Origin: Bdellovibrionales bacterium RIFOXYD1_FULL_55_31
Lineage (GTDB): Bacteria > Bdellovibrionota > UBA1018
DNA: 36,699 nt
Direction of reading: 5' to 3'
NCBI GenBank assembly: GCA_001770175.1
Contig: MEQK01000018.1
Location: 1-36,699, forward strand
Position numbers and translations under genes: made by a program. Of the stretch, positions 1 to 7,546 are shown in pieces. A model generated the notes under the pieces. That model saw only the letters and a list, made by a program, of their open reading frames with translations. It was not told where the DNA came from and did not search any database. How positions within the stretch are numbered: the stretch's first letter is position 1; every line of letters starts with the position of its first letter.

Positions 1-34
1 GGACTCATTAAGAGACATAAGCCATAAAAGGGTG

Positions 35-54
35 ATCCGCGTCAACGCGGATTT
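35..54 (+). terminator. Stem-loop upstream of the CHASE2 kinase, possible terminator of an unseen gene
   Basis: A perfect 7-bp inverted repeat (atccgcg, loop tcaa, cgcggat) is followed by a few T residues and then the palindrome ttaaggcctta. It lies between a possible GTG start at 32 and the ATG at 65. That is one reason to prefer the ATG as the start of the kinase. It could end a gene lying left of the window, or be a leader hairpin. The T run is short, so termination is uncertain. Confidence 0.3.
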
Positions 55-64
55 AAGGCCTTAC

Positions 65-1669
65 ATGAAGACGAATTCGTTTCTGATCCGCGTCGCGATC
101 TGCTTTTTTCTTTCTTTGATGCCGGCCACGGAGTTGGAGAACCTCATTTATTCGGAACGTATTGAATTCCGGGGTCGCTGGGGAGGCCGATTAAATATCC
201 TGATCGTCGATGCCGGCTCGAGCGATCTGAACTATCCCGCCAACTTCCAGGAGATCGAAACCACTATTCGCGAAAAGGATCCCAAGCTGATCCTTGTTCC
301 TTCGCGCTACAATCCGAATGATCTGATCGTCGATTCCGATGGTGTTGTCCGAAATGCTGTTTTGGCCCCGAAGGGCGGTCGTCCGTCCGTGACGTATACC
401 GCGTTTCTCCAGCTTCGGCTGAACTTCGGTTTGGCAAAACAACCGAAAAAGCAACACTTGATCAATTACGCGGGTCCGGCCGGGTCAATTCCGCACTGTT
501 CGTTGCAACAGGTACTGCGGGCTGAGCGGGGTACCTGTTCGGATTTGAAAGGCAAGATCATTCTCTTGAGCGAGGATAATGACAACCCCCAACTACTTCG
601 AACGCCCCTCGGTGAGATGAGCCGAACGGAAGTGATCGCGAACGAGTTGAATACGGTCGTGAACCATCATCCTATTTATCAGGCGTCTTGGATCGAGCGC
701 TCGCTGATATCGCTCGCCATGATTCTTTTGGGCGCTTTTTACATCCTTTATTATCCCGTTTTGATCAGTGCCGTGGCGGCGATCGCGACGGTTTTCTTTG
801 TCATGGTGGTCTTTTTTCAGGCCATTTTCCAGCTTTTCAGTATCTACATACCCTCGGCAAACATTGCTGCCGCATTCCTCATTACCCATCTGGTATTTAC
901 GGGTTACAAGCTCGCCTTTCAAGAGAACATCCAGTGGCGCTCGCTCAAGCAGGCGCAATACCTGCGCGAACTCGACCGAATGAAGACAAATTTTTTATCC
1001 CTCGTGAGTCATGATTTGAAAACACCGCTTGCTCGGATCCAAGCCGTGGTTGAACGGCTTCGTCGCGAAATGCAGCTTTCTCCCGATGAGCGTTCAGATT
1101 GGAAAGAGCTGTTCGATTCAATCGAGAGCAGTAACAAGGAATTGAAACACTACATCACGAGCATCCTGAATCTTTCCAAAATCGAATCGCAGAAAGTGAT
1201 TCTGAACAAGAAATCGAACGACATCAATCTTCTCATTCAGCAGGCTTTGAAGCGGCTTCGTCCGGTCGCTCAACAAAAGAGTATTCTTGTCGAGGAGAGC
1301 CTGGACCCACTTTTTTCGATCGAATGTGATGAGGATCTTATGCGTCAGGTCATCACGAACATTATCGACAACGCGATCAAGTATAGCCCGAATGGCTCGC
1401 GAGTGATCGTGAGATCGCGCGAGGAGCAGGGGTTTGTCAGGGTTGATGTCGAGGACTTCGGCCCGGGGATTCCCAAGGATCAACTGCCGCTCGTGTTCCG
1501 GAAATTCAGCCGTTTTCTTAGGCCCATGAACGAGCAGGTCAAGGGAACCGGACTCGGGCTCTACCTCTCCAAATATTTCATCGAGCTCCATGGAGGGACG
1601 ATCGGGTTGAAGAGCACGGAGGGGAAGGGCTCCACGTTTACGTTTACGTTGCCGATTGAGCAGGGTTGA
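65..1669 (+). CDS. CHASE2-domain membrane sensor histidine kinase
   Basis: A sensor kinase that probably autophosphorylates on His in response to an extracytoplasmic cue. The N-terminus has one membrane segment (about residues 5-20). A CHASE2-like sensor region follows, with the typical NYAGP motif and a late LKGKIILLS...TPLGEMSRTEVIANEL stretch. Three closely spaced membrane segments come next (about 215-300). The HisKA domain has the H-box VSHDLKTP with His316. The ATPase domain has the N-box around Asn436 (IIDNAIKY), the G1 box DFGPGIP (Asp464) and the G2 box GTGLGL (about 493). A GTG at 32 would add 11 residues, but its purine-rich stretch directly abuts the codon and a hairpin intervenes. 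The ATG at 65 has AAGG six bases upstream. The sigma-54 regulator directly downstream is the likely partner; this pairing is inferred from adjacency. The signal is unknown. Confidence 0.88.
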   Translation: MKTNSFLIRVAICFFLSLMPATELENLIYSERIEFRGRWGGRLNILIVDAGSSDLNYPANFQEIETTIREKDPKLILVPSRYNPNDLIVDSDGVVRNAVLAPKGGRPSVTYTAFLQLRLNFGLAKQPKKQHLINYAGPAGSIPHCSLQQVLRAERGTCSDLKGKIILLSEDNDNPQLLRTPLGEMSRTEVIANELNTVVNHHPIYQASWIERSLISLAMILLGAFYILYYPVLISAVAAIATVFFVMVVFFQAIFQLFSIYIPSANIAAAFLITHLVFTGYKLAFQENIQWRSLKQAQYLRELDRMKTNFLSLVSHDLKTPLARIQAVVERLRREMQLSPDERSDWKELFDSIESSNKELKHYITSILNLSKIESQKVILNKKSNDINLLIQQALKRLRPVAQQKSILVEESLDPLFSIECDEDLMRQVITNIIDNAIKYSPNGSRVIVRSREEQGFVRVDVEDFGPGIPKDQLPLVFRKFSRFLRPMNEQVKGTGLGLYLSKYFIELHGGTIGLKSTEGKGSTFTFTLPIEQG

Positions 1670-1694
1670 GTTGTCCCCGGAAATCGACTATATT
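1666..1694 (+). promoter_or_regulatory. Sigma-70-type promoter for the response regulator
   Basis: TTGAGT and TATATT are separated by exactly 17 bases, matching the consensus at 4 of 6 and 5 of 6 positions. The -35 element overlaps the stop codon of the kinase. Transcription would begin near 1701, which argues that the regulator starts at the ATG at 1781 rather than the ATG at 1703, unless the message is leaderless. The regulator could then be made independently of the kinase. Confidence 0.5.
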
Positions 1695-1780
1695 GCTGCA
1701 CGATGTCAGTACCTGTTATCCCACCGAACCACGCAAGCCGTGACCGAACCCGAGGCCCGACCCGAGCCCAAGCACGAGTT

Positions 1781-3244
1781 ATGAATGTTCTGGTCGTCGA
1801 TGACGAGCGCGATCTCCGGGGGGCGATCTCCCAGATCCTCACTTCGATGCGGCACAACGTGATTGAAGCGGGGGAAGGGCAAGAAGCTCTTCGGCTCATC
1901 CGCGAGCGGGGCGTCGACACCCCCGCTTCGATCCACATGGTCTTGCTCGATGTCTGTATGCCGGGAATGTCCGGCCTCGATGTGCTCCGGGAAATTCGGC
2001 AATTTGACCCCGCCATTACGGTTTTGATTATCACCGCGCACGGAAATATCCGGGACGCCGTCGAGGCGATGCGCGAGGGTGCCTACAATTACATTGAAAA
2101 GCCCGTTCAGGAAACCGACATCGAGGATCTTGTAGCCAAAGCGGGCGAGGCTCACGCACTCGTGCAGGAGACGGGGTTCACAGCGCCCAAATTGAGGCTC
2201 GATGATGGAGAGGAGTTCATCGGCAGTTCGCAAAAGATGCGTTCGGTATTCCAAATCATCCAGCGTCTTGGACAGGTGAATACGAGCGTGTTGATCCGAG
2301 GTGAGAACGGCACCGGCAAAGAGCTTGTCGCGCGTGCGGTGCATTTCAATTCTCCGCGGAAGGAAAAACCTTTTGTGGCCGTGAACTGCGGTGCGATTCC
2401 GGAGAATCTCGTGGAAAGCGAATTTTTCGGTCACGAAAAGGGAGCATTCACCGGCGCGTCCCAGCGACATATCGGGAAATTCCAATACTCCGAGGGCGGG
2501 ACCCTTTTTCTTGACGAAATCGGCGAGCTTTCCCTTTCAATGCAGGTCAAGTTGCTTCGAGTGTTGCAGGAACGAAAATTTACGCCGATTGGAGCCAATC
2601 GCGAGATCCGTTGCGATGTTCGCATTATCGCGGCGACGAATCGAAATCTCGATGAGATGGTCCGGGTTGGCAGTTTTCGTCAGGACCTTTTTTACCGGCT
2701 GAACGTCATGCCTATCCAGCTCCCGCCCCTGCGTGACCGGATCGAGGAAATCCCGATGCTCGTGGAGCATTTCATCGATAAGTTCAATGTACTGCATGGA
2801 CGTCAGGGGACTGAAACCGAAATCAGGGGGTTGCGCGAGAATGCGTTGAACGCTCTTCGAAATTACGTCTGGCCCGGCAATATACGGGAGCTTGAGAACG
2901 TTATCGAACGGGCATTTGTTTTTGAGAATTCCCGTTACATTACGATCAATTCACTTCCAGAAAATCTGTGGCCGAAGAGTGACAAGCCTGCATTAACGGG
3001 AGTTGATTCCGTTTCTGAGGGAGCCTCGCCCGGTGCCGCGGGCCCGGCCATTGATTTTCAGAACGAGAAGGAACAGTTCGAGCGCGATTTCATCGTGAAC
3101 GCCCTGAAACGCTTCGGCGGCCGGATCAATCAGACGGTTCAGCACGCTGGAATCCCGAAGAACACGCTTCTTCGAAAAATCCGGAAATACGGAATCAACC
3201 CCGCTGAGTACGGCCCGGTCGATCAGGACGGCGAGGAAAAGTAA
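1781..3244 (+). CDS. NtrC-family sigma-54-dependent response regulator
   Basis: A DNA-binding response regulator that activates sigma-54 promoters by ATP hydrolysis. The receiver domain opens with VVDDERD, carries the phospho-acceptor Asp57 (LLDVCMPG) and ends with the Lys in YIEKPV. The AAA+ domain has Walker A GENGTGKE at 174-181, the sigma-54-contacting GAFTGA loop at 221-226 and a Walker B in GGTLFLDEIGEL. A Fis-type helix-turn-helix occupies roughly 445-475. All key residues are present, so it should be a full activator. An upstream in-frame ATG at 1703 would add 26 residues that do not belong to the receiver fold and has no ribosome binding site; the chosen ATG directly precedes the first receiver strand. 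It lies next to the CHASE2 kinase. Its targets are unknown, and nearness to glnN does not prove nitrogen control. Confidence 0.93.
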   Translation: MNVLVVDDERDLRGAISQILTSMRHNVIEAGEGQEALRLIRERGVDTPASIHMVLLDVCMPGMSGLDVLREIRQFDPAITVLIITAHGNIRDAVEAMREGAYNYIEKPVQETDIEDLVAKAGEAHALVQETGFTAPKLRLDDGEEFIGSSQKMRSVFQIIQRLGQVNTSVLIRGENGTGKELVARAVHFNSPRKEKPFVAVNCGAIPENLVESEFFGHEKGAFTGASQRHIGKFQYSEGGTLFLDEIGELSLSMQVKLLRVLQERKFTPIGANREIRCDVRIIAATNRNLDEMVRVGSFRQDLFYRLNVMPIQLPPLRDRIEEIPMLVEHFIDKFNVLHGRQGTETEIRGLRENALNALRNYVWPGNIRELENVIERAFVFENSRYITINSLPENLWPKSDKPALTGVDSVSEGASPGAAGPAIDFQNEKEQFERDFIVNALKRFGGRINQTVQHAGIPKNTLLRKIRKYGINPAEYGPVDQDGEEK

Positions 3245-3258
3245 AACTGCTCGCAGGG

Positions 3259-5484
3259 CTAGGACAAAAACAGCATCTCTCGGTATTTCGGCAAGGGCCA
3301 GTAATCGTCGGCAATAACCGCTTCAAGCCGGTCGCAAGCTTCCCGAATGTCGTCCATTAGCCCAGCGACCTCTCGCGACAAGTACGTCGCCTTTTGGTCC
3401 TCTGTCGCAAAGGTTTCGGTTTCCATCGCTTTCTCCAGGGCGGCGCGCCGCTCTTGGAGCCTTGAAATCAGCTCGCCGATATGGTTCGCAATCGCCGCCT
3501 GCGGCGCATTGAATCCAGCCGCGTTGCAGGCACTGACGGCCGCGGCGAGGTGGCCGTGGTACGCGTAACATGCCGGTAGGATCTGGGTGTCTACCATCGA
3601 TCGCAGAGTGTCGATTTCAATCAGCATGTTCTTGACGTAGCGTTCCGTTCGGACATGAAAGCGCGAGACGAGTTCAGCCTCACTGAAGACCTGGAGTTTC
3701 GAAAGTGCCGATCGTGAAACGTCGGTTGTCAGCTGCGTAAGTGCTTCCGGCGTTTTTCTGAGATTCAGTAAACCTCGGGTTTCGGCCTCTTTGACCCAAT
3801 CGTCGGAATAATTATTGCCCTCGAAGCGGATGGCCTTGGTTTCGCGAATGGCTTCGCGAATAGTAGCGAGTACAAGCGCATTCGTGGCCTTACTGCCACC
3901 CGATTTTTGCTTAAGCGTCTCGGCCAGCTCGGAAAAACCGTCCGCGACGGCGGCGTTGAGGAGAGTCATCGGGAAAGCCGGAGAGGCAGACGAGCCCACT
4001 GCCCGGAATTCGAATTTATTCCCAGTGAAAGCAAGCGGCGACGTGCGGTTCCGATCGGTGTTGTCGCGCATGACCTCCGGAAGTTTGCTCACCCCGAGTC
4101 GCAAAACGGCGGCTTCGGAGCTTTGATCCGCACCGTCCTCGCTTTCGATGGAATTGAGGATCCGGGTGAGGAGGTCTCCCAGAAAAACTGAGAGAATCGC
4201 CGGCGGCGCTTCGTTTGCGCCCAGGCGGTGATCATTTCCCGACGATGCAATGCCGGCGCGAAGGAGACCTCCATGTTTATGAACGCCTTTGAGAATTCCC
4301 GCGAGCAGGAGAAGGAACCGGAGATTCTGGTGTGGCGTTTTTCCAGGATCGAGCAGGTTTTCGCCATCGAGTTCCTGACTGCTCGCGGCGACCATCATCG
4401 ACCAGTTGTTGTGTTTTCCGCTCCCATTGATTCCGGAAAACGGCTTTTCATGAAGAAGGACCGCAAAACCGTGCCGCACGGCGACCTTGCGGAGAATCTC
4501 CATGACCAGCTGATTATGGTCCGTCGCGATATTCGCTTCCTCAAAAATCGGCGCGGTTTCGAATTGACTGGGTGCGACCTCGTTGTGACGGGTTTTGATG
4601 GGAACGCCGAGCTTATAAAGCTCGTTTTCCATTTCGCTCATGAAAGCCTGAACGCGCGCGGGGATACTTCCGAAATAATGATCTTCGAGCTGTTGCCCCT
4701 TGGGCGGTTGCCCGCCGATCAATGTGCGTCCCGTCATCAGCAGGTCCGGGCGCAGATGGTAAAAGGCACGATCGATGAGAAAGTATTCCTGTTCAATGCC
4801 GAGAGTGGGAACGACTCTTTTGATCCCTTTGTCGCCCATCAGGTGAAGGAGTTCGCAGCATTTTTGCGAAAGGATTTCCATGCTCTTGATCAGGGCGGTT
4901 TTTTCATCGAGGGAATCACCGTGATAACTGATGAATACCGAAGGAATGCAGAGTGTTTTGCCGTTGGTGTGTTCCATGATGAAAACGGGACTTGAGGGAT
5001 CCCAAGCGGTGTATCCGCGCGCTTCAAACGTCGTGCGCATCCCGCCCGACGGGAAGCTCGAAGCGTCGGGTTCGCTCTGAATGAGTTGTGCTCCGGAAAA
5101 TTTCTCGATGGGTCGATTGTTTTCGTCCAACGACAGAAAAGCGTCGTGCTTCTCGGCTGTGGAACCTGTCTGCGGCTGGAACCAATGACAAAAGTGCGTC
5201 ACCCCGCGCGCCAGCGCCCACTCCTTGATCGCGAGAGCTACTGAATTAGCGATCTCATGATCGAGCTTTTTTCCGGTTTCGATTGTCGAGACGAGCTTCA
5301 GATAAACATCTTTTGGCAGCTTCTCCCTCATCTTGTGGAGGTCGAAGGTATTGATTCCGTAGTAATCGGAAATTCTCATCCGTCGGCCCTGAGCGTCCCT
5401 TGGCGGATCGAATTTGCGCGGAGTGCGCGTGTTCACTTCCCGAATGGCGTCAAAGCGGGCCTGCGCTCCGGTTCCCATGCTCAT
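3259..5484 (-). CDS. glnN: Type III glutamine synthetase (GlnN)
   Basis: ATP-dependent synthesis of glutamine from glutamate and ammonia, in the cytoplasm. At 741 residues it has the length of the large type III family (about 700-730), not the 440-470 of GlnA types I and II. Visible family motifs are HWFQPQTGSTAEKHDAF (about 100-116), the metal-binding LGIEQEYF (228-235), RHNEVAPSQFE (299-309), HEKPFSGINGSGKHNNW (345-361) and the TGNKFEFRAVGSS stretch in the C-terminal half. The start ATG has GGGAG eight bases upstream. It follows batD with a 94-bp gap containing its own promoter and a leader hairpin, so it can be transcribed separately from the Bat operon. It converges on the response regulator gene, 14 bp apart. 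Type III enzymes are typically dodecamers and often nitrogen-regulated. Confidence 0.96.
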   Translation of the reverse strand: MSMGTGAQARFDAIREVNTRTPRKFDPPRDAQGRRMRISDYYGINTFDLHKMREKLPKDVYLKLVSTIETGKKLDHEIANSVALAIKEWALARGVTHFCHWFQPQTGSTAEKHDAFLSLDENNRPIEKFSGAQLIQSEPDASSFPSGGMRTTFEARGYTAWDPSSPVFIMEHTNGKTLCIPSVFISYHGDSLDEKTALIKSMEILSQKCCELLHLMGDKGIKRVVPTLGIEQEYFLIDRAFYHLRPDLLMTGRTLIGGQPPKGQQLEDHYFGSIPARVQAFMSEMENELYKLGVPIKTRHNEVAPSQFETAPIFEEANIATDHNQLVMEILRKVAVRHGFAVLLHEKPFSGINGSGKHNNWSMMVAASSQELDGENLLDPGKTPHQNLRFLLLLAGILKGVHKHGGLLRAGIASSGNDHRLGANEAPPAILSVFLGDLLTRILNSIESEDGADQSSEAAVLRLGVSKLPEVMRDNTDRNRTSPLAFTGNKFEFRAVGSSASPAFPMTLLNAAVADGFSELAETLKQKSGGSKATNALVLATIREAIRETKAIRFEGNNYSDDWVKEAETRGLLNLRKTPEALTQLTTDVSRSALSKLQVFSEAELVSRFHVRTERYVKNMLIEIDTLRSMVDTQILPACYAYHGHLAAAVSACNAAGFNAPQAAIANHIGELISRLQERRAALEKAMETETFATEDQKATYLSREVAGLMDDIREACDRLEAVIADDYWPLPKYREMLFLS

Positions 5485-5510
5485 AAACGAATCTCCCAGT
5501 TTTCAATTGA

Positions 5511-5534
5511 GGGGCTGGACCCAATGCCAGTCCC
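5511..5534 (-). promoter_or_regulatory. Hairpin in the glnN 5' leader
   Basis: The minus strand reads GGGACTGG, an eight-base loop, then CCAGCCCC, giving an 8-position stem with one A-C mismatch. It falls just downstream of the predicted glnN transcription start and about 25 bases before the start codon. It has no U tract, so it is more likely an mRNA-stabilising or regulatory hairpin than a terminator. Confidence 0.35.
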
Positions 5535-5542
5535 TGCCTTCA

Positions 5543-5571
5543 GTTATAGCGAACGGGAACTCGCATTTCAC
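5543..5571 (-). promoter_or_regulatory. Sigma-70-type promoter for glnN
   Basis: On the minus strand GTGAAA and TATAAC are separated by 17 bases, matching the consensus at 4 of 6 and 5 of 6 positions. The site sits between batD and glnN, with an expected leader of about 50 bases. I saw no sigma-54 GG/GC element in its place. Confidence 0.45.
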
Positions 5572-5578
5572 CTCGAAA

Positions 5579-7546
5579 CTACTTTTGGCTGGTAGAGTCA
5601 AGAATCCGAACGATGGAATGCGCTTCATTGACCCATTTTGCCAGCTCTGCGCGCGCCGCGTCCTCCGAAATCGCTCCCGCTGAACTGGCAAAACGCACCA
5701 TCTCGGCGAATTCGAGAATGCGATCCGCCCTGTCCCAGAGTGGCTTTGCAAGGCCTCGTTCGTCGACCAGAATCGACTTCAGTTCGGTGCGTGGCAGCGA
5801 GCGCACGCCGATGGGGTAGACGCGTTCCAGGGCGTCAAAAATGGCATTCGTCATCAGTTCGTAGGTTTGTGTCACTTCTTGCCAGGATGCGCCGTGGGTA
5901 GCGGCTCGAGCGCCGGCCCGGATGCGTTCCCAGCTCTTGGCGTGAAGTTTTGCTTTCGATTCGAGGAGCGCCCGAGCGCTCGCGGAACCCGTTTTGAAAA
6001 GATCGAATCCGACGAGAATGGCGAAAATTCCAAAGGCTCCGATCGTCAGCCAGTAAAGCCAGCGCCAGATGGGATTCCCTCCGAAGAAGGGGGTGTTGAA
6101 AATTCCGGCGTCTCCCTTGGGGGGTTTCAGGTATCGCAGTTCGGCATTGCTGGAATTCGGGGTACTCTGCGGCGCGGGACCGGCCGGCCGGTTAAGTCGG
6201 ACATTCCCGGCAGAACCCGGGGCCGGGGGTGATACGGCCAGAGAAATGGGCTCGGTCGAGCGGGTCACGTAGGCCTTTTTCTCCGGATCAAAGAAACTAA
6301 AATCGAGTGCCGGAATATCGAGCTTTCCCTCCGCCCTGGGAATGAGGAGGAATTCGAAAATCTTTTCTCCTATCCCTGCGCGCCCCGATTTGGAGTGTCC
6401 TTTCGAATCATAGAGCTCGATATTCTCCGGCCACTTCGTCTTGGGCTCCTCGATTGAGGCGAGGTTGCCGCGTCCTTCGACCTTCACGGTTAGAAGCACG
6501 GCTTCGTTTGCGCGAACCTCGTATTTATCGATCGCGGAACTGACGTTGAAGTCCCCGACGCCGCCCGAGAAGGAAGTCGGGCGCCCTTCATTCGGAATGG
6601 CTTCGACTTCGATCGTCACCGGATCGCTTCGATCAATGGCGGTTCGTGGCGTGAGCGCCTGGAAGAACTGCATGAAGGGGTCCTCGTCGAGATCCAACCC
6701 GCCGCCGTTTCGATTCGGTTGATAAGCATATTTCAACGACAATGGATCTATTTTGAGTTTGCCTTCATTTAGCGGATAAATCGCATAGCGCGCGAGCAGG
6801 GATCTCTCGTAAGCGACTCCATCGAGCACCACTCGTTCCGGACTCAATCTGCCGGTCGGGCTGTTTACCGGCATTTCGAGCTCTTCCCGTAGAAAACCGT
6901 TGTGAATGGGATATTTCTGAACTTGTATATTGAAGGTTCGCACACGCGTGTACAGATAATAACTGACGATGATCTGCTCGCCTTTATAGGCGTGTTCCTT
7001 GCTTACCTCGGCGCGGATAAGGACATTTTTGGCCGCGTGTTTGGCTGCGCCCCGAAGTCCGCTGCCGCTGCCTCCATAACCGCGCGGTGGTGGCGTTCCG
7101 CTGCCGCCGGGTGTCACTTTGACGATGATGTCGGGGGCAGTGTGCTGTTGTCCATTCACCTTGACGATTAGCTTCGAAATCCGGAGGTCGCCGGTTTTGA
7201 GCGGTTTCAATACCTTCGTGATTTGATGATTGTTCCGCATGCCGAATCGGCCGTTCTCATAATAGGACTGGACGAAAACGCTATTATACTCGTTCACCAA
7301 GTCAAAATCGGGAGCCGAGAATTCGGGTTGTCCGATGTTCATGTTCCCGTCGGTTTGGACGACCATCTTGAGCGAGACTGAGTCTTCGGCCGACAGGATG
7401 GCACGATCGACTTCGGCCGAGAAATTAACATCCGCGGCGTGCGCGATCGGAATTGGCGTGCCCCCGAGTAAACCTCCCGCCAAAAGGATCAGTATCTTCG
7501 TTGCTGCTGATCTACCAGTCTTTTTGAGTGCCGTGTGGATTTGCAT
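5579..7546 (-). CDS. batD: BatD-like aerotolerance protein
   Basis: A membrane-anchored periplasmic protein of the BatD (oxygen tolerance) family, thought to act with the VWA proteins BatA and BatB in the envelope. The N-terminus is a Sec signal peptide with a likely cleavage site after AHA at residue 37. Beta-rich repeated Ig-like modules follow. A Gly/Pro-rich linker lies near 145-170, a Pro/Ser linker near 450, one membrane segment at about 505-528 (WLTIGAFGIFAILVGF), and a cytoplasmic helical tail. The start codon lies inside the end of batB-batC (35-bp overlap) and no strong ribosome binding site is visible, so translational coupling is likely. It is the last gene of the Bat operon before glnN. 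Confidence 0.88.
   Translation of the reverse strand: MQIHTALKKTGRSAATKILILLAGGLLGGTPIPIAHAADVNFSAEVDRAILSAEDSVSLKMVVQTDGNMNIGQPEFSAPDFDLVNEYNSVFVQSYYENGRFGMRNNHQITKVLKPLKTGDLRISKLIVKVNGQQHTAPDIIVKVTPGGSGTPPPRGYGGSGSGLRGAAKHAAKNVLIRAEVSKEHAYKGEQIIVSYYLYTRVRTFNIQVQKYPIHNGFLREELEMPVNSPTGRLSPERVVLDGVAYERSLLARYAIYPLNEGKLKIDPLSLKYAYQPNRNGGGLDLDEDPFMQFFQALTPRTAIDRSDPVTIEVEAIPNEGRPTSFSGGVGDFNVSSAIDKYEVRANEAVLLTVKVEGRGNLASIEEPKTKWPENIELYDSKGHSKSGRAGIGEKIFEFLLIPRAEGKLDIPALDFSFFDPEKKAYVTRSTEPISLAVSPPAPGSAGNVRLNRPAGPAPQSTPNSSNAELRYLKPPKGDAGIFNTPFFGGNPIWRWLYWLTIGAFGIFAILVGFDLFKTGSASARALLESKAKLHAKSWERIRAGARAATHGASWQEVTQTYELMTNAIFDALERVYPIGVRSLPRTELKSILVDERGLAKPLWDRADRILEFAEMVRFASSAGAISEDAARAELAKWVNEAHSIVRILDSTSQK

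Noticed and set aside
1703-1780. Longer start of the response regulator at 1703
   Set aside because: The extra 26 residues do not fit a receiver domain, no ribosome site precedes it, and the predicted transcription start is almost at this codon.
4228-4995. A 255-codon open frame on the plus strand opposite glnN
   Set aside because: It lies wholly inside glnN, has no recognisable motif, and the glnN frame carries all catalytic motifs.
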